Assembly (NCBI GenBank): GCA_948567375.1
Contig: OX419762.1
Location: 2,361,001-2,425,000 of the forward strand
Origin: Lunularia cruciata
Lineage: Eukaryota; Streptophyta; Marchantiopsida; Lunulariales; Lunulariaceae
Direction of reading: 5' to 3'
DNA length: 64,000 nucleotides
The position numbers and the translations under genes were made by a program. The notes beneath the pieces are model-generated. The model saw only the letters and a program-made list of their open reading frames with translations. It did no database searches and was not told where the DNA came from. This document shows positions 25,505-37,636 of the stretch, piece by piece (positions within the stretch are counted from its first letter, which is position 1; every line of letters starts with the position of its first letter).

Positions 25505-27505
25505 GGTTTTGCATTGGGGTTTCGAGGTTTCGCACTGTTTCCGCTAGACATTGACATTCCCTCAAATGTGAGGTCCTTTCTCGAATGTTAGACTCCTCCC
25601 TTTCAAACATATGAAGTCTTCCCTTTCAAACATATGAAGATCTTATAGATGGGAGAAGGAAAGAGAAGAGTCGATTTCGAAGGGTGACTTTTCAACCTTC
25701 GTTCAGCCACCAACCTTTGACATAGCGCTGGGCCACCCCTTTACTCCCTACAACGACATTTCACATATACACTTTCATACTTGAACTTATCTTTAAATGG
25801 TGATTGCAATATAGTTATTTCCCGTGAACAAGGTGAATAGTTTCACGATAATATGGCTATTTTCCATAAGCAAGATTAATACTTCCATTTGGAATCCAAT
25901 TCTCATTTCAAATATCTCTAGAACTAACTTCCAGGTTTCAATTCTAATATTTCTAGGTGAAAAAATCTAACTTTGTTATATTCTCATCTTAAATACTTTT
26001 AGATAATAAAATCTAACGTCAATGTGTTACATTCTCATTTCAAATACTTCTAGGTGATAAAATATAACTTGGATGAATGTTAATATGTATATATTTAGTG
26101 CTAATATTAAAGGTTTCAACTCTCACTTCAAACATGTTCACAATGCACACTAACAATGATTTTAAATCTTGAAGTATTGAGCTTAGCCTGTCATAATGTA
26201 ACCTGAACAATAGCTTCTAACCTGTCTTTAAATCTTAAAATATTAATTTAGTTTGTCACACAATGAACCTAAAGTACAAACCATACTCACTAACATGACT
26301 TAAATTTCTTGAAAGATTAGACTTACTCTACCACAGCAAACCCAAGTGATACAAATGAACATTAACATGACTTTAAACTATGAAAATTTATATTTAGCCT
26401 ATCACAACAAAACTCGAGTGACAAACTTTTGCGCACTAACATAAAAAATTTCTAAAATTTATAACACTAGCGATGCACAATGCCCACATATATAAATAGA
26501 GCAAGAGATCTATCCCAATATTCTTTCTCCAAACAAAAATTATTAAAGATAACTCGAGGAGACCTTTTTCTCAAATGAATTTGTTTTCAAATGAATAATC
26601 ACATGAACATTTATTGTGAGGAGTTAAAAAACCCCAACCAGTCTTCTTTTCAAGATCCAATCCTTTCAACCACAAAGTCTTCTCAATCTGTCTTTGGTTT
26701 CTCGAAAATTTCACTCTCTAAACTTAATTAGAGTCTCTAAAGTGAATCCTACATGATTATTGTGTAGTTTCTTCTCGAGACCCAATCTTGTCAAACACTC
26801 AAACACAAAGCACTCTGTAAGTCTCCTTGGCTTCTCTACAATTTCATACTCTAAACTGAACTAGAGTCTCTAAAAGCAACTTAAACTATAGGAGATTCCT
26901 TCTATTTTTTCTTACTTTTTTCCACGGGACCCAATCCACACAATTTTTTCATAGGACCTAATCCTTCCAAACATGTACCCTTTTGATTCTCTCGGTCTGT
27001 TTCTCTACAACTTCACTAACTAATTGTTTCACAACCCCTTACCTCTTTGGTTCTCCCGGCTTCTCGACAATTTAACAAACTAGAATTTCATGATCCCCTA
27101 TAATTTCTCTCTCATCGCTTCTCTCTTTGGTATAGTTTTGTCTATCTCGTCAACTCTCTAATCCCAATCACAAACTAATTCTTTCATGACCTTCAAAGTT
27201 TCTTTCATCACTCCACTCAATTCTTGAATCTCAATTCCTTCATGGGTTCTTTCTTTCACTACTCTCTCGTTCTTTAGTTTTCATTGGGACTCGATTCTCG
27301 AATCCCAATTTGTTTGTGCCGACTACACTCTCTTCCTCACATCAGGTAGATAGGACTAAATGCCACGTCAAATGATTAATCAATCTTAATATACAAGAAT
27401 TAAATGTTTACAGTAGCACAATTCACCCGTAAAAAACTACGGGTCATGATTTGCAGTGCACATAAAGATTTTATATCTATGGGTAAAGACCCATCAAATT
27501 CTCGA
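25505..27505 (+). repeat. dispersed repeat R, copy 2
   Basis: Direct copy of repeat R, about 2.65 kb downstream of copy 1. It extends further right than copy 1, through TAGATAGGACTAAATGC, a segment also present in the inverted third copy. Confidence 0.75.
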
Positions 27506-27630
27506 GTACCCTATCGCTCATTACCCGCGAAAAAATCCATAGGTACCTGTAAATGTTTTTACTAAATATTTACAGGATGGGAATGAGGCATTGTTTAAAC
27601 GCATCATTTAATCCATAGGATATCTCTTAG

Positions 27631-27671
27631 TTTCAGCATCGGGATATCTCGTAGATCTCCCGATGCTGAAA
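27631..27671. repeat. perfect hairpin, 14-bp arms
   Basis: TTTCAGCATCGGGA at 27631-27644 is followed by its exact reverse complement at 27658-27671. The loop is 13 bases. I see no T-tract or other sign that it is a terminator. Confidence 0.9.
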
Positions 27672-27720
27672 TTGCTAAAGTGAAACCCACTATTGTCTAT
27701 ACAGAGTTCAGTTTTAGTTA

Positions 27721-27905
27721 GATTTTCAAGGTGAACAAAGAATTCAACCCGAAGTTGCAGCCTCCTGGAGTTAAACATGAAAAGACGATATTTTCTAAGT
27801 GAAATAAAGAATTCGATTGCCGCCGGGCTGGAATTCAATACGGAAGGATTAGATTTTCATGTGAAACAAAGAATTTGACTCGAAGTTGCGGCCGGGCTGG
27901 AGTTA
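27721..27905. repeat. degenerate 65-bp tandem repeat, three units
   Basis: Units start near 27721, 27787 and 27851 and share ATTTTC, AACAAAGAATT, GAAGTTGC and GGGCTGGAGTT. Confidence 0.7.
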
Positions 27906-28392
27906 AACCAGCAAGAGTAAAATGAATAAAAAAGTACAAATTAAACAAAAGCACAATGTAGCAGCCTTTATGCGAACCGGGGTTCGAATGTACCTATATT
28001 CACTTCGGAATATGTTCATAAATTCAAACTCACTTTGAAAAAGGTTTATACAGAAACTCTGGACTGATCAGCTCAATTATTCACATACAATGTCACATGA
28101 AGTTGATTGAAGAATGCCAATCTGGATAGTCAAAACCCATACTTGTGCGTAGAATGTTAGAAGTTTTATTTAATCGTATATCCAAATGCCACAACCGAGT
28201 TCATATCATCCACTTTTCTTCCATGTCGTTCAATGTGCCAATTTATAGAACTGCACGTAAGGAGAATCTGCGCCAGTCTCTCTGAACATGCTTCATACCC
28301 GATGCAGCAATACCCAAACCCTGAACTCTTCGGAAAGAACTTGCCATCCTTTCACAGAAGTGTGGCTTAGCCCCATTTTGCCCTTTGTGTTT
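27906..28392. other. no recognisable gene
   Basis: A short minus-strand frame (28243-28446) has no known motif. No repeat seen apart from those listed nearby. Confidence 0.5.
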
Positions 28393-28750
28393 TATCCTTG
28401 CACGACTTGATGGGTGCCTTCCCATCCTTCTTGTTATTCTACGCAATTGCCCTTTCAGAGATTAGTAATATATATATGTGAAAAGCAGCATCCCCAAGGT
28501 GTGACTTTTCGACTTGTACGGCATGATGGGGCTTTCCATCCCTCTTGTTATCCTACGGGATCGTCTCTTCAGAGACAAGAAATTTCCATTTGAGATGCAG
28601 AGTACCGAAGGTGTGACCTATTCGACATGACGGATCCTCCTTGTTATCCTACGCGTTTTGTTACCCAACGCGATCGCGTTTCGCCCTTTCAGAGAATTTA
28701 GTAATATCCATCTGAGAAGCAGCGTACCCCAGGTGTGCCTCCTTGACATT
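28393..28750. repeat. degenerate tandem repeat of about 115-120 bp, three units
   Basis: Each unit runs from a GAYNTGATGGGNNCTTCCCATCC-like block through CTTGTTATCCTACG, TTTCAGAGA and CCNNAGGTGTG to the next block (starts near 28393, 28514 and 28620). The opening block resembles the inverted termini of the element at 3738-4057. Confidence 0.75.
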
Positions 28751-30974
28751 ACGGAATGATCTATCTGCAAACCTCATACACCACGACTTTCCAAACAAGC
28801 GAACGTTCAGTGTATGAGCCGAATGGAATCCTTGCCAAAAGCAGCTAAATTACAATTGTGACTTCCTACCATATTCCATGTCTATGAAGAGGAAGTCATT
28901 CGCCATGAGACAATCTCACATCTTTGAAACCAAGTTCCACTGAATTCCTGCAGGGTCGTGACAACAAAACAAGATCTTGAATTCAATTATAATACATTAT
29001 ATTCAAAAGAGTAAAGCGGGATTCATGAATCAACCTTTCCGTTATTACTTTGTGTATATCTCTACAAAAGAGAAGCCACTTGACACACAATGCATTTTCA
29101 ATGTACAATGAATAAATAATACACTTAACCAACTTTAAAAGCTACATCCATCATCTAGATTATCTTATGTAATGGTTGATGCAATAGTCCAAAAGTATAC
29201 AAAATATTTAACTATTATAATCTAAAACTTAAATCAGATCTAATTATGAAATGCACATACACTATTATACAAATACCATGTTGTAAGAATCCATTTAAGG
29301 CAATGACATACACTATTATACAAATACCATGTTGTAAGTATCCATTTAAGGTAATGCGCAATGCTATGTGAAAAAAATTACCTCCTTAAGTTAACAAGAG
29401 TACAAACTCACAAATGCCACTAGATCTGGTTGAAGCCGTAGAATCTTGGTCTTGCAAAATACAAAACAAAGATTTGGTTAAACAAGGAGAAATTGCAATA
29501 GGACATTGAATGAAATTTAATAATCTATGAAGAAAAAGTCAAAACTTGAAATGAATAAATAAATGTAACAAAGCAGTATGAAATAAATAATTCAAAAGCA
29601 TGATTCTAGAACTGAGTTCTATGGATGGTTAAGCTTTCGACTATCATTCTACTCTATCCAAGAAAACGTTTTTGATGGCAAATAAGAGAATAAATAGAAC
29701 ATGCTATTCAAGGCCAAAATTTAGAACAAACCATTCATAGAAAAGTAATTGGTATTGTTATGGATGATCATGACCTTGCATTCCACCCAGGTCCATTCTA
29801 ATTTTTTCTATGTTTTTCCATTTGCTCAATATCTAATAATCAAATCAACAACTCTTGTTTGGCCAAGGTATTGGATTCTATATATTTCTCTTATCCAAAC
29901 TTGGACTATTTCTGTAGTTTTCATTCTTTGTAACATATTCAAAATGTTCTACAGTTCAATGATCTTGGTTTACACAAAGGTGTAATAAATTCACAAAACT
30001 TAAAGATTTTAAATTAAATCAAGGGATGCTAAGAAAGATTAAAAAATGAGTAATTAGAGAGGAATTTAACATGTCACCCATGAAAGACAAAGAATGTATG
30101 GATATGGAAAGAAGATTCATAACTCATTTTTGTGTCATGTAATCTATTCCTTCATTAGTATTAAGACATTAAAAGAAAGAAACCTATTCCAAACTTGTTG
30201 AATGTTTTTGATGAATTTTTTTTCAACCTAGAATAATTTTTTCATAGTCTATAGTCTTAAGTAGTTGGAACTATACAATCACTTTTATCCCAAATAAATT
30301 TAAGATCTAGATATTCAGCAAACATTAAGAAAGATAATAGTATACTTTGAGTTCAACTTTCATCTTTATTGACCAAGTAGGAAAGTGAAAGTTCCAGAAA
30401 GAAAATCTTGGAACATGTTTACAGTTTGACATCTTGTGGAAAATAATTACCAAAGATCTCTTGAGAAGGAAATAACTTGAACATAATAGCAGAGGTGTTA
30501 GATCTTGAAGTAATCAACATAATAGCAAAGGTGTTAGATCTTGAAGTAATCAAAAGCACTTTTGTGTAAAGAAGTTATTTACATGGGGCCAAATGAAGCA
30601 TAGATATATAATCTTGTATTTTTTCTTTTGTTTACTTCAAATGAAAAGCATGGAGTGGTTGTATTGTGCAAGAGATTTACAAAATTTGTAACAAAGAAGA
30701 ATGAGATGAAGTCTCATTGTATGAAAATCATCAAAATATAAAATTTACTTCTTATAAATTATTTTGATATTCTTTAGTACATGGTACATCTATATAAGCA
30801 ATTTCACTATCATATTTTGGATCATCCTAGGTACTTAGAATACCAGTTTTTGGGTTGATGACTATACTAGCAAGCTCTTTTATTGTATCACTATACCTTT
30901 ATATGAATAACTTAGTTGAATAAATTGCTTAGTGAAATTTTCAGTTGTCAATAGGCCATGATAGAAGTTCATCT
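28751..30974. other. AT-rich spacer with two short tandem duplications
   Basis: No gene. A 51-bp duplication lies at 29255-29356 (ACATACACTATTATACAAAT) and a 36-bp one at 30481-30552 (ACATAATAGC then GGTGTTAGATC). Confidence 0.65.
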
Positions 30975-31398
30975 ATACCACAACATTTGTAATGCCAAAA
31001 CTAGTTTGCTTGGATGTTGGCAGGGTAGTCTTGATAGTCATAATTATATCGTAGTTGCTCAAAGACTACTTAATGGTGCCAAGATTTTGTGTTATGGCTA
31101 TTGATCACACTATTAGAACTACTATTTGCACCATTAATTGGACCATCAAATGTGCCATTAGTGCTAGATTCCTAACCATCCCGAGGGAATGTGCTTTTGA
31201 AGTGCAGCTTTAATGAAGCTTACTTCTTTGATGTTGAGCCTTCAAGCTCTTGGTTATGGTGGATAGAAGCCAGCAACATGGAGTCTCTTAGCTAGAGTAG
31301 GTGTGCCTTGATTGTATAATTAAAGCCTATTTTTTGCAGTTTATTGAATTGAGAGTTGAGTTTTTGATCTGAGTTGAGTTTGTGATAATTTGATTAAA
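30975..31398 (+). repeat. degenerate LTR of the methyltransferase-bearing gypsy family (remnant)
   Basis: Aligns by eye with the LTRs at 37637 and 53171: shared blocks are ACTTCTTTGATGTTGAGCC, GGAGTCTCTTAGCTAGAGT and the end TTTGATT. It is followed by the same leader as E1 (GAACTGAGTCAAAGGGGAAA then GGTAGTATCTCCA), so it was a 5' LTR of another copy lying outside the copia element. Confidence 0.7.
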
Positions 31399-32642
31399 TC
31401 AAAGAACTGAGTCAAAGGGGAAATTGGGTGTAGGAATTATGGGCATTGGTAGTATCTCCATGCTTAGTGGGATTTTTAGTACCTTTGATTGCTTTTACTC
31501 AGTTTTTATTTTAGTTGAATGGGTTGTGTGCAGAAGCATTGTGGAAATTGACGTAAATTCTAATAGTTGGGCTGACAATATGTAGAAGCATTACCCAAAT
31601 TTCTTGGGATTGAGGCCAATTGGAGATAGTGGGTGTTCAATTTTGTTGATTGGAGAGGTCATTTGAGAATGAGGAGTCAAATTGGTGGTCCTTGAGAAGG
31701 CACACCTCCAATAGATCAAAGGATTGAAGTAGGAACTAGAGGAGTTGATGATCAACTCATTGCAAGAGAGCAAGAAGGTTGAGGATGCAATAAAAAAATT
31801 GCAGTTACAATTGACATAATCCACTACAAAATTTTATTGATTGATGGATAAAAATTTGATGGACATCCAGTGCTAGAACTGTGCAGAAGTTTATGTAGCC
31901 TAGTAAAGGGAAACCACCGTTTGACTGCAAGAGTATCAAGAGGAAGTAGTGACCTTGTAGAAGAAGTTAGGGAAGTTGTAGTAGGAGTTGCACATTTCCA
32001 TAATGTTGATAAGTTATGAGAAGAAGCAAAAGTAGAAGCTAATGCTACCTAAAACCAAGCCTTCATCAAACAACCTATGTATTGAGGGTGAAGTGCTAGC
32101 ATAGTTGGTTTTGAAGGGGTTCAATGAGGAGAGGTTATAAAAGACAATCAAGAAACTGCATGTTATGTTGTTTCAAATCATCAAAGAGTACATTGAAGCC
32201 ACCACCACCACAGGAGAAGTACATGAGTTGCAATTAGCCCATCAAAAGTTGATGTAGCCAATAGAAGATCAATGAAGTGAGCACATTGCATCAAGAATTA
32301 GAATTAGGATAGAGCATAAGTTCATGGAAGTTAGAGAGAACTTGTAGTTAGCATTATTAGAAGTACAAGAATCTTTAGAGTTGGAACTGAAGGAACGGAA
32401 CAAGTAGTAAGAATTGCTCGACGCTCTCTTTGTTTTATCCTTAGCATTACCACGGTCATCTAGATGCAATGCCTCAATGAGATTTTAGTATGATTTAGTG
32501 TTGCTAATAGTTGATGTATGTAATTGAAGTGAAAAATTTCCACAAACATATCAAGCTCTCTTGAAGGAAGTGCCTTGAGAAGGTAGAACACTTTACTTTG
32601 TGTCACAAATGCCAAAAAGATCTTTGGAAGGAGTAGAGTTCT
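31399..32642. other. decayed internal sequence, no recognisable domain
   Basis: Begins with the gypsy-family leader, then contains glutamate- and glutamine-rich plus-strand stretches broken by stops. Probably remains of the leader and gag of the element whose LTR is at 30975-31398, but I cannot identify a domain. Confidence 0.4.
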
Positions 32643-33173
32643 TTAGAAGTCATTTGCATTGAGAAAAAAAACTATGTTTCCTTTGAGAAGGGTAGTACAT
32701 ATGTCTTTGGACTGCACTTCAAGATTCCTTTGGAAGGAAATCACATTTTCAGATTGAATCATAACTTTCCCGGTCTCCCTTGGAAGTCTTCTCAGCTTTG
32801 AACAATTTCCCAAAGATGTAGGAATGTTGCTTGTTAATGCATTCCTATAGAAGAAAATGTATTCCAACTCCCTTATTCTCCCAACTAAACTAGCATGTAG
32901 ACTAGTAAATTTTTTTGTGGAGAGACCAAGGCTTTGCAACTTTGAACAATTTCCCAACAATGCAAGAATGTTGCTTGTTAATGGACTTTTATGTAGGTTA
33001 TGGGTTTGGAATTGCTCCAATTCTCCCTGTTTAACTAGTATATGGCCTGCCAATTTGTTCATGGAGAGGTCAAAGATTTGCAACTTTGCATAAGTTTTGA
33101 AAGATGTAGGAATGTTGCATGTCAATGCAATAGGATTCAAGTAAAGATCTTGCATTTGCCATAGTTCTCCCAA
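32643..33173 (-). pseudogene. leucine-rich-repeat receptor gene fragment
   Basis: A continuous 176-codon frame with about five plant-type LRRs of the form LxxLxLxxNxLTxxIPxxxGNCSKL: ALTCNIPTSF, LQIFDLSMNKLAGHI, LLGNCSKLQSLGL and ALTSNIPTSLGNCSKL. This LRR type is found in receptor-like kinases and receptor-like proteins acting at the plasma membrane. There is no signal peptide, transmembrane segment or kinase here, and after the last LRR the frame turns into unrelated sequence. The upstream end stops at the copia LTR (33185), so the fragment was cut by that insertion or was already partial. Confidence 0.8.
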
Positions 33174-33184
33174 CTTAACTCATA

Positions 33185-33612
33185 TGTTATAACAATATGG
33201 ACTTTAGCGACATAGTTAGTAAGGTTAACAAAATAGAGAATAAGCCAAATTAGCCTAGAATATTCTTGAAGCATCTAGGAAACTTCTTGGAAAGCTTCCT
33301 GACTAGCTAACTTGCACCCCAAGCAGGTAGCTACTAGAAGGAAGCTTCTAGAAGCTTCTAACTGGCTTACCTTGCATGCCAAGTAAGCAGCTTCTAGAAG
33401 GAAGCTTCTTGAGAAGCTCCTTGGTTAACTAGGCTTGCACTCTAAGAAAGCGGCTCAAGGAAGCTCCTTGAGAAGTTTCTCAAGGGCCTTGTATGCTACC
33501 TATAAATACCAAAGCTGAAGCTCATGCTAGGCATTTGGAATTTTCCCTCATTCAAGTGTCCCAATGTGAACTTCCATTCTCCTATTTCTCTCCTTGGTCT
33601 TGATCTTTTACA
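33185..33612 (+). repeat. copia 5' LTR
   Basis: Starts TGTTATAACA and ends TTTTACA just before a tRNA-Met-like primer-binding site. It contains a TATA box (TATAAATACC at 33501) and, upstream of it, clustered GAAGCTTC-type palindromes. Confidence 0.8.
33341..33358 (+). promoter_or_regulatory. perfect heat-shock-element-like motif in the copia LTR
   Basis: GAAGCTTCTAGAAGCTTC is four alternating GAA/TTC pentamers, the consensus bound by heat shock factors. It lies about 140 bp upstream of the TATA box at 33501. More partial versions occur at 33281-33300, 33391-33415 and 33465-33475. This mirrors the heat-responsive LTR of ONSEN in Arabidopsis; activity here is inference. Confidence 0.6.
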
Positions 33613-33627
33613 TTGGTATTAGAGTAG
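33613..33627 (+). other. copia primer-binding site
   Basis: TTGGTATTAGAGTAG follows the LTR directly and matches the usual initiator tRNA-Met site TGGTATCAGAGC except for a C-to-T change and the last base. Confidence 0.7.
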
Positions 33628-34029
33628 GAATGAGATGGATGGAATTTATAGACCACCAAATCTACTTCCCCTAAACCATTGGGATTTTCATGTCCATATA
33701 TTACCAAGTATCATTTCACACAATTCATTACCTTGTGCTTTGGGCAGGATTTTTTGCATATGCTCACCGTGTCTAAGGAACCCTTGATACTTCCGATTGT
33801 AACTTATGGAGAATGGTGGATGTGTTGCATCTATGTGTTAATCAATTAGACAAATTGAGAGTAGTGGGATAGAGTAGTAGCTATGGTGGCAATACTCGAC
33901 GTTATCCTTGCAATGTAGCAACAAATCTAGCACCTTACTTGATTGTTGGATGAACGAGACAACAATGACAAGAACACATAGAGAGAGCGCCAATTCAAGA
34001 TTCTAGATGTTACCCAAGACAAAGACCAA

Positions 34030-35067
34030 TTTGAGGAGTCATGATTACTGGACTCAGGTTGCTCTTACCATATGTGTCCAAATAAGGAGTGGTTTCATGA
34101 GTACAAACCAGTCAATGGAGGATCTATAATAATGGAGAACAACATGGCTTATAAAGCTATTGGCATTGGTACAATACGCATAAAGATGTTTGATGGTACT
34201 GTGAGGACCCTTGCCAATGTGAGGCATGTTCTTGAATTAAGGAAAAATTTGATATCACTAGGCACTTTGGACTCAAATGGTTGAAGGTGGAGAGTAGAAA
34301 ATGAAACACTCAAGGTATCAAAAGGAGCATTGGTTGTAATGAAGAGCAAGAAGATAGGAAATCTTTATGGGCTTGTTGGAGAGATCATTACTAGAGGAGT
34401 GGAAAGTACTATTTATGAAAATGATGATCCCAAAGACCTTACTCAATTATAGCACTTAAGATTAGGTCATTTGAGTGAAAGGGATATAAGTGAATTGTCC
34501 AAGCAACAACTTCTAAAGGGCCTTAAAAATTGTAAGTTAAAATTCTATGAGCATTATTTTTGTGCAATAAGAAAGCAATGGAGGGTAAGCTTTTCCATAG
34601 GAGTTCATTTCACAAAGGGAATTTTAGACTATGTGCATTTGATGCTGGGGCCTTGCACCTATAGCTTCAAAATCTAGAGCATTATATTTTGTATCTGTGG
34701 TTGATGATTATTCTAGAAGAGTATGGGTCTACACCACAAAGAAAAATTAGAGGTCTTCTCTATCTTTAAATAGTGGAAGTGATGATGGAGAAACAAACTA
34801 TAAGGAAAGTGAATTATTTGAGATCTGATAATGGTGGAGAACACAAATTTGGAAAGTTCGATAGGTGTTGCAAGAGTGAAGGGATAATTCATCACTTTAC
34901 CATACCGGGTACTCCTCAACAAAATAGTTTGGCAGAGCGGATAAATCAAACACTCTTGGAGAAAGTAAGAATTATGCTAAGCAATATAGGATTGGAGAAG
35001 AGTTTTTGGGCATAAGCTATAAAAATAGCCAATCATTTGGTAAACATTTCTCTCTCTATTGCCATTG
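34030..35067 (+). pseudogene. copia protease, GAG-pre-integrase and integrase core
   Basis: LLDSGCSYHMCPNKEWF supplies the protease active site (DSG) and a Cys/His motif. HLRLGHLSERDISELSKQQLL is the GAG-pre-integrase zinc region. LRSDNGGEHKFGKF and PGTPQQNSLAERINQTLLEK give two of the three catalytic acidic residues of the integrase. In-frame stops occur, for example a TGA where the family has Trp just before LLDSG. The frame is broken at 35067 by the nested insertion and continues at 55286. Confidence 0.88.
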
Positions 35068-35071
35068 AGTG

Positions 35072-35210
35072 TGTCATGCTATTTGTAGCATTGCACCTAG
35101 ATTTCTCAATCTTTGGAGTAATAGTGTTGGTAGTTAGGAGTATTTTGGTAGTTACTCACAGACTACTTGTCAATGCTTAGATTTCAATTGCATGGTACTG
35201 ACCACATGGT
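35072..35210 (+). repeat. 5' LTR of element O, truncated
   Basis: Starts TGTCATGCTATTTGTAG and matches the first 140 bp of the LTRs at 37637, 53171 and 54728, then switches to unrelated gypsy sequence. Confidence 0.8.
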
Positions 35211-37336
35211 CAAGAAGGCGGAAGTATGAGCAAGAAAGGAATCTGGAAGAGGCAGATCTTGGCCAAAATTGAGAAAGAAAGGAGAAAATCCGGTGCTTAC
35301 CTATTTGGAGTTATTGTAGGCAAATTCTGCAATTGCAAGACATTCATCCCAATTGGTATGGTAGACATTAACAAAGGCACATAGCATATCTTCCAAGGTG
35401 CAATTTGTATATTCAGTTTGTCCATCAGTTTGAGGACGATAGGCCATGGACAAAGCAAGCTTGGTGCCGAGTATCCAAAAGAATGCTTGCCAACACTTTC
35501 TAGTGAATGGAGGATCATGATTGGAGATGATTTCATGTGGCATCTCATGATACTTAGAAACATTGTCAAAGTAGATCTGCACTAAGGTCGGAACATCCAC
35601 GATATCAAAGGTTCGTGCCAAATGGATTTGCTTACTAAGCTTATCCACAAACACAATAATTGCTATATGTCCTTGCTTTTTCTTGGGCAAGGATTTGATG
35701 AGATCCAAGCTTATGGGTTCTCATTGAGTGGATGGAATGGGGAGTAGTTGAAGGAGGTCCCTTGATTTTTGGTTGCTGGTCTTGTTATGTTGGCAGCTTT
35801 CACATGATTAGACAAACTCTTGAACATCTTGTGTCATGTTGGGCCACCACCATTGGTGTTGGAGGGTACCCAAGGTCTTGTCTACCCCCATGTGACCAAC
35901 AATTGGTAAGTCATGGGCTTCCTAGAGGCGCAGAAGTCAGAGATCACCCTTTGGCTAGAACATAAATCCGGTTCTCATAGAATAGAAGGCCTTCCTTATT
36001 GGAGAAGGTATTGTACTCCTTGTTGCATGCTACAAGATGACCTTGTACCATCTGAAAGAATAGATCTTGTTGTAGAGTTGCACTAAACTTGGTTTGGACT
36101 TTGGGGTCAATTGACACCGTCGTAATTGCCGCTGTGATGAGAGGAAGAGACTTCAAATAAGATCACCATAATAGAGCATCAGAGATGACATTGAACTGAC
36201 CAAGTTTGTACTCAAGTTTGATGTCAAATAGCTATAGTTGTTCCTCCTATCGATGATGTTGACTCTTCATGTGTTCCAAATGTAGTGTCTACAACAAGGA
36301 CTTGTGATCAATTCACATGACCACTTGTGTTCTCAAGAGATAATACCTCCATACCTTGATGGCATATACCATCACTAGTTGTTCCTAATCCCAAGCTGAG
36401 TAATTCCTTTCCGCTCTATTTAGTCTACAAGACACAAAAGCAATGGGATGCAACCTTTCTATGAGTTCTTTTTGTAACACATCTCCAATTGCAAAGTTAT
36501 AAGCATCAAAATCAACCACACATGTTACTTGAGAATCATATGGTTGGATTACTTGAAGAATTGGTCTTGAAGACACCATATGTTTTAGCTTTTGGAATAC
36601 TTCTTTGTGCTTGTTGGTCCATTGAAAGCTCAAGTTCTTCCCCAAGAGATCGGTCAATGGTGCGGTCACATGATCATAGTAGTGGATAAATCATCAATAA
36701 AAACTAGCCAATCCATTAAATGCCCATACTTCAATAGCATCCTTTGGAATAAGCCAATCAGTGATGGTCTTGATTTTCTCCTCTTCCATCTTGATCCCCT
36801 CTGATAGATCTTATGACCCAAGAAGGTAACTTCCTTCTACCAAAAGGTACACTTTGACTTCTTGCAATAAAACTACTATTTTTGTAGTCATCTTAGGACT
36901 TCTCGCACATGATTCACATGTTCTATCTCTATCTTGCTATAGTTAAGATATCATCCAAGAACACCACCATATATCAATCCAATAGTCCATCCAACACCTA
37001 GTGCATCTGATCCATGAAGATGGCTGGAGCATTAGTGAGCCCAAAAGACAAAACCCTCCACTCAAAATGTCTATATCCCTATTGATAGGGATGATGTGCA
37101 AAAGACTACCTTGTGCGGAAGGTAGTCTTTTGCACATCATCTCTATCAATAGGAATTTGCCAATAGCCGCTATGAAGATCCAACTTGGAGAAGTATCATG
37201 CTCCACTCAATTGATCAAAAAATTCATCAATTCAAGGCAAGGGTATGAATTCTTCATTGTCTGTTTATTGAGCCCATGGTGATCAATACCAAAATGAAGC
37301 CCTCCATCCTTCTTTGGAACAAATAGTGTGTTACCA
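35211..37336 (-). mobile_element. truncated gypsy fragment G3 inside element O
   Basis: A second gypsy lineage on the minus strand, with no LTRs, truncated on both sides. Integrase (35708-35301) keeps SMAYRPQTDGQTE but has HDPPF for the second catalytic Asp region. The RT/RNase H junction is at 36669-36385 (CVVDFDAYNFAIGDVLQ). RT at about 37300-36840 shows FSKLDLHSGYWQI and VVFLDDIL. Multiple stops. Confidence 0.8.
37078..37153. repeat. 34-bp inverted repeat (fold-back) inside G3 reverse transcriptase
   Basis: Left arm 37078-37111 and right arm 37120-37153 are reverse complements with one mismatch, separated by 8 bp (TGTGCGGA). It duplicates and inverts part of the RT coding sequence, as expected from a template switch or fold-back repair. 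Confidence 0.93.
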
Positions 37337-37636
37337 TTGGAGTTTGGACTTTGTTAGACCTTTACCATTAACTATGAGACATCATTGATATGTTTTGGTG
37401 ATGGTGCAGCACTTCTCCAAGTGGATTGAGTGGCACTTCTTGACAAGTCTAGTGAAAGAAAGGCTTACTCGTTCTTGGATTGGGTTCTTAGTCGTTTTGG
37501 TGCACTAGTTGAGGTTTTGACTAATCACAATAAAGAGTTCTTGGCAGAGTTTGAAGTCTTATGTGACAAAGGCTTTGATTGATCATCATACTACCTCTTG
37601 AGATCATCCTCAAACATATGGCTTAGCAAAAAGAGT
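37337..37636 (+). pseudogene. integrase of element O, 5' part
   Basis: Matches E1 integrase 51848-52146 closely (TTTTGGTGATGG, CACTTCTCCAAGTGGATTGAG). The catalytic Asp region reads LTNHNKEFL where E1 has LTDHGKEFL. It is broken at 37636 by E1 and continues at 53722. Confidence 0.85.

Noticed and set aside
22843-27505. R copies 1 and 2 as the two LTRs of one retrotransposon
   Set aside because: The interval between them is under 800 bp with no coding or primer-binding site, and no target duplication was found; left as a dispersed repeat.
27960-28010. tRNA-like GGGGTTCGAATG (B-box resemblance)
   Set aside because: No A-box, acceptor stem or anticodon arm could be folded around it.
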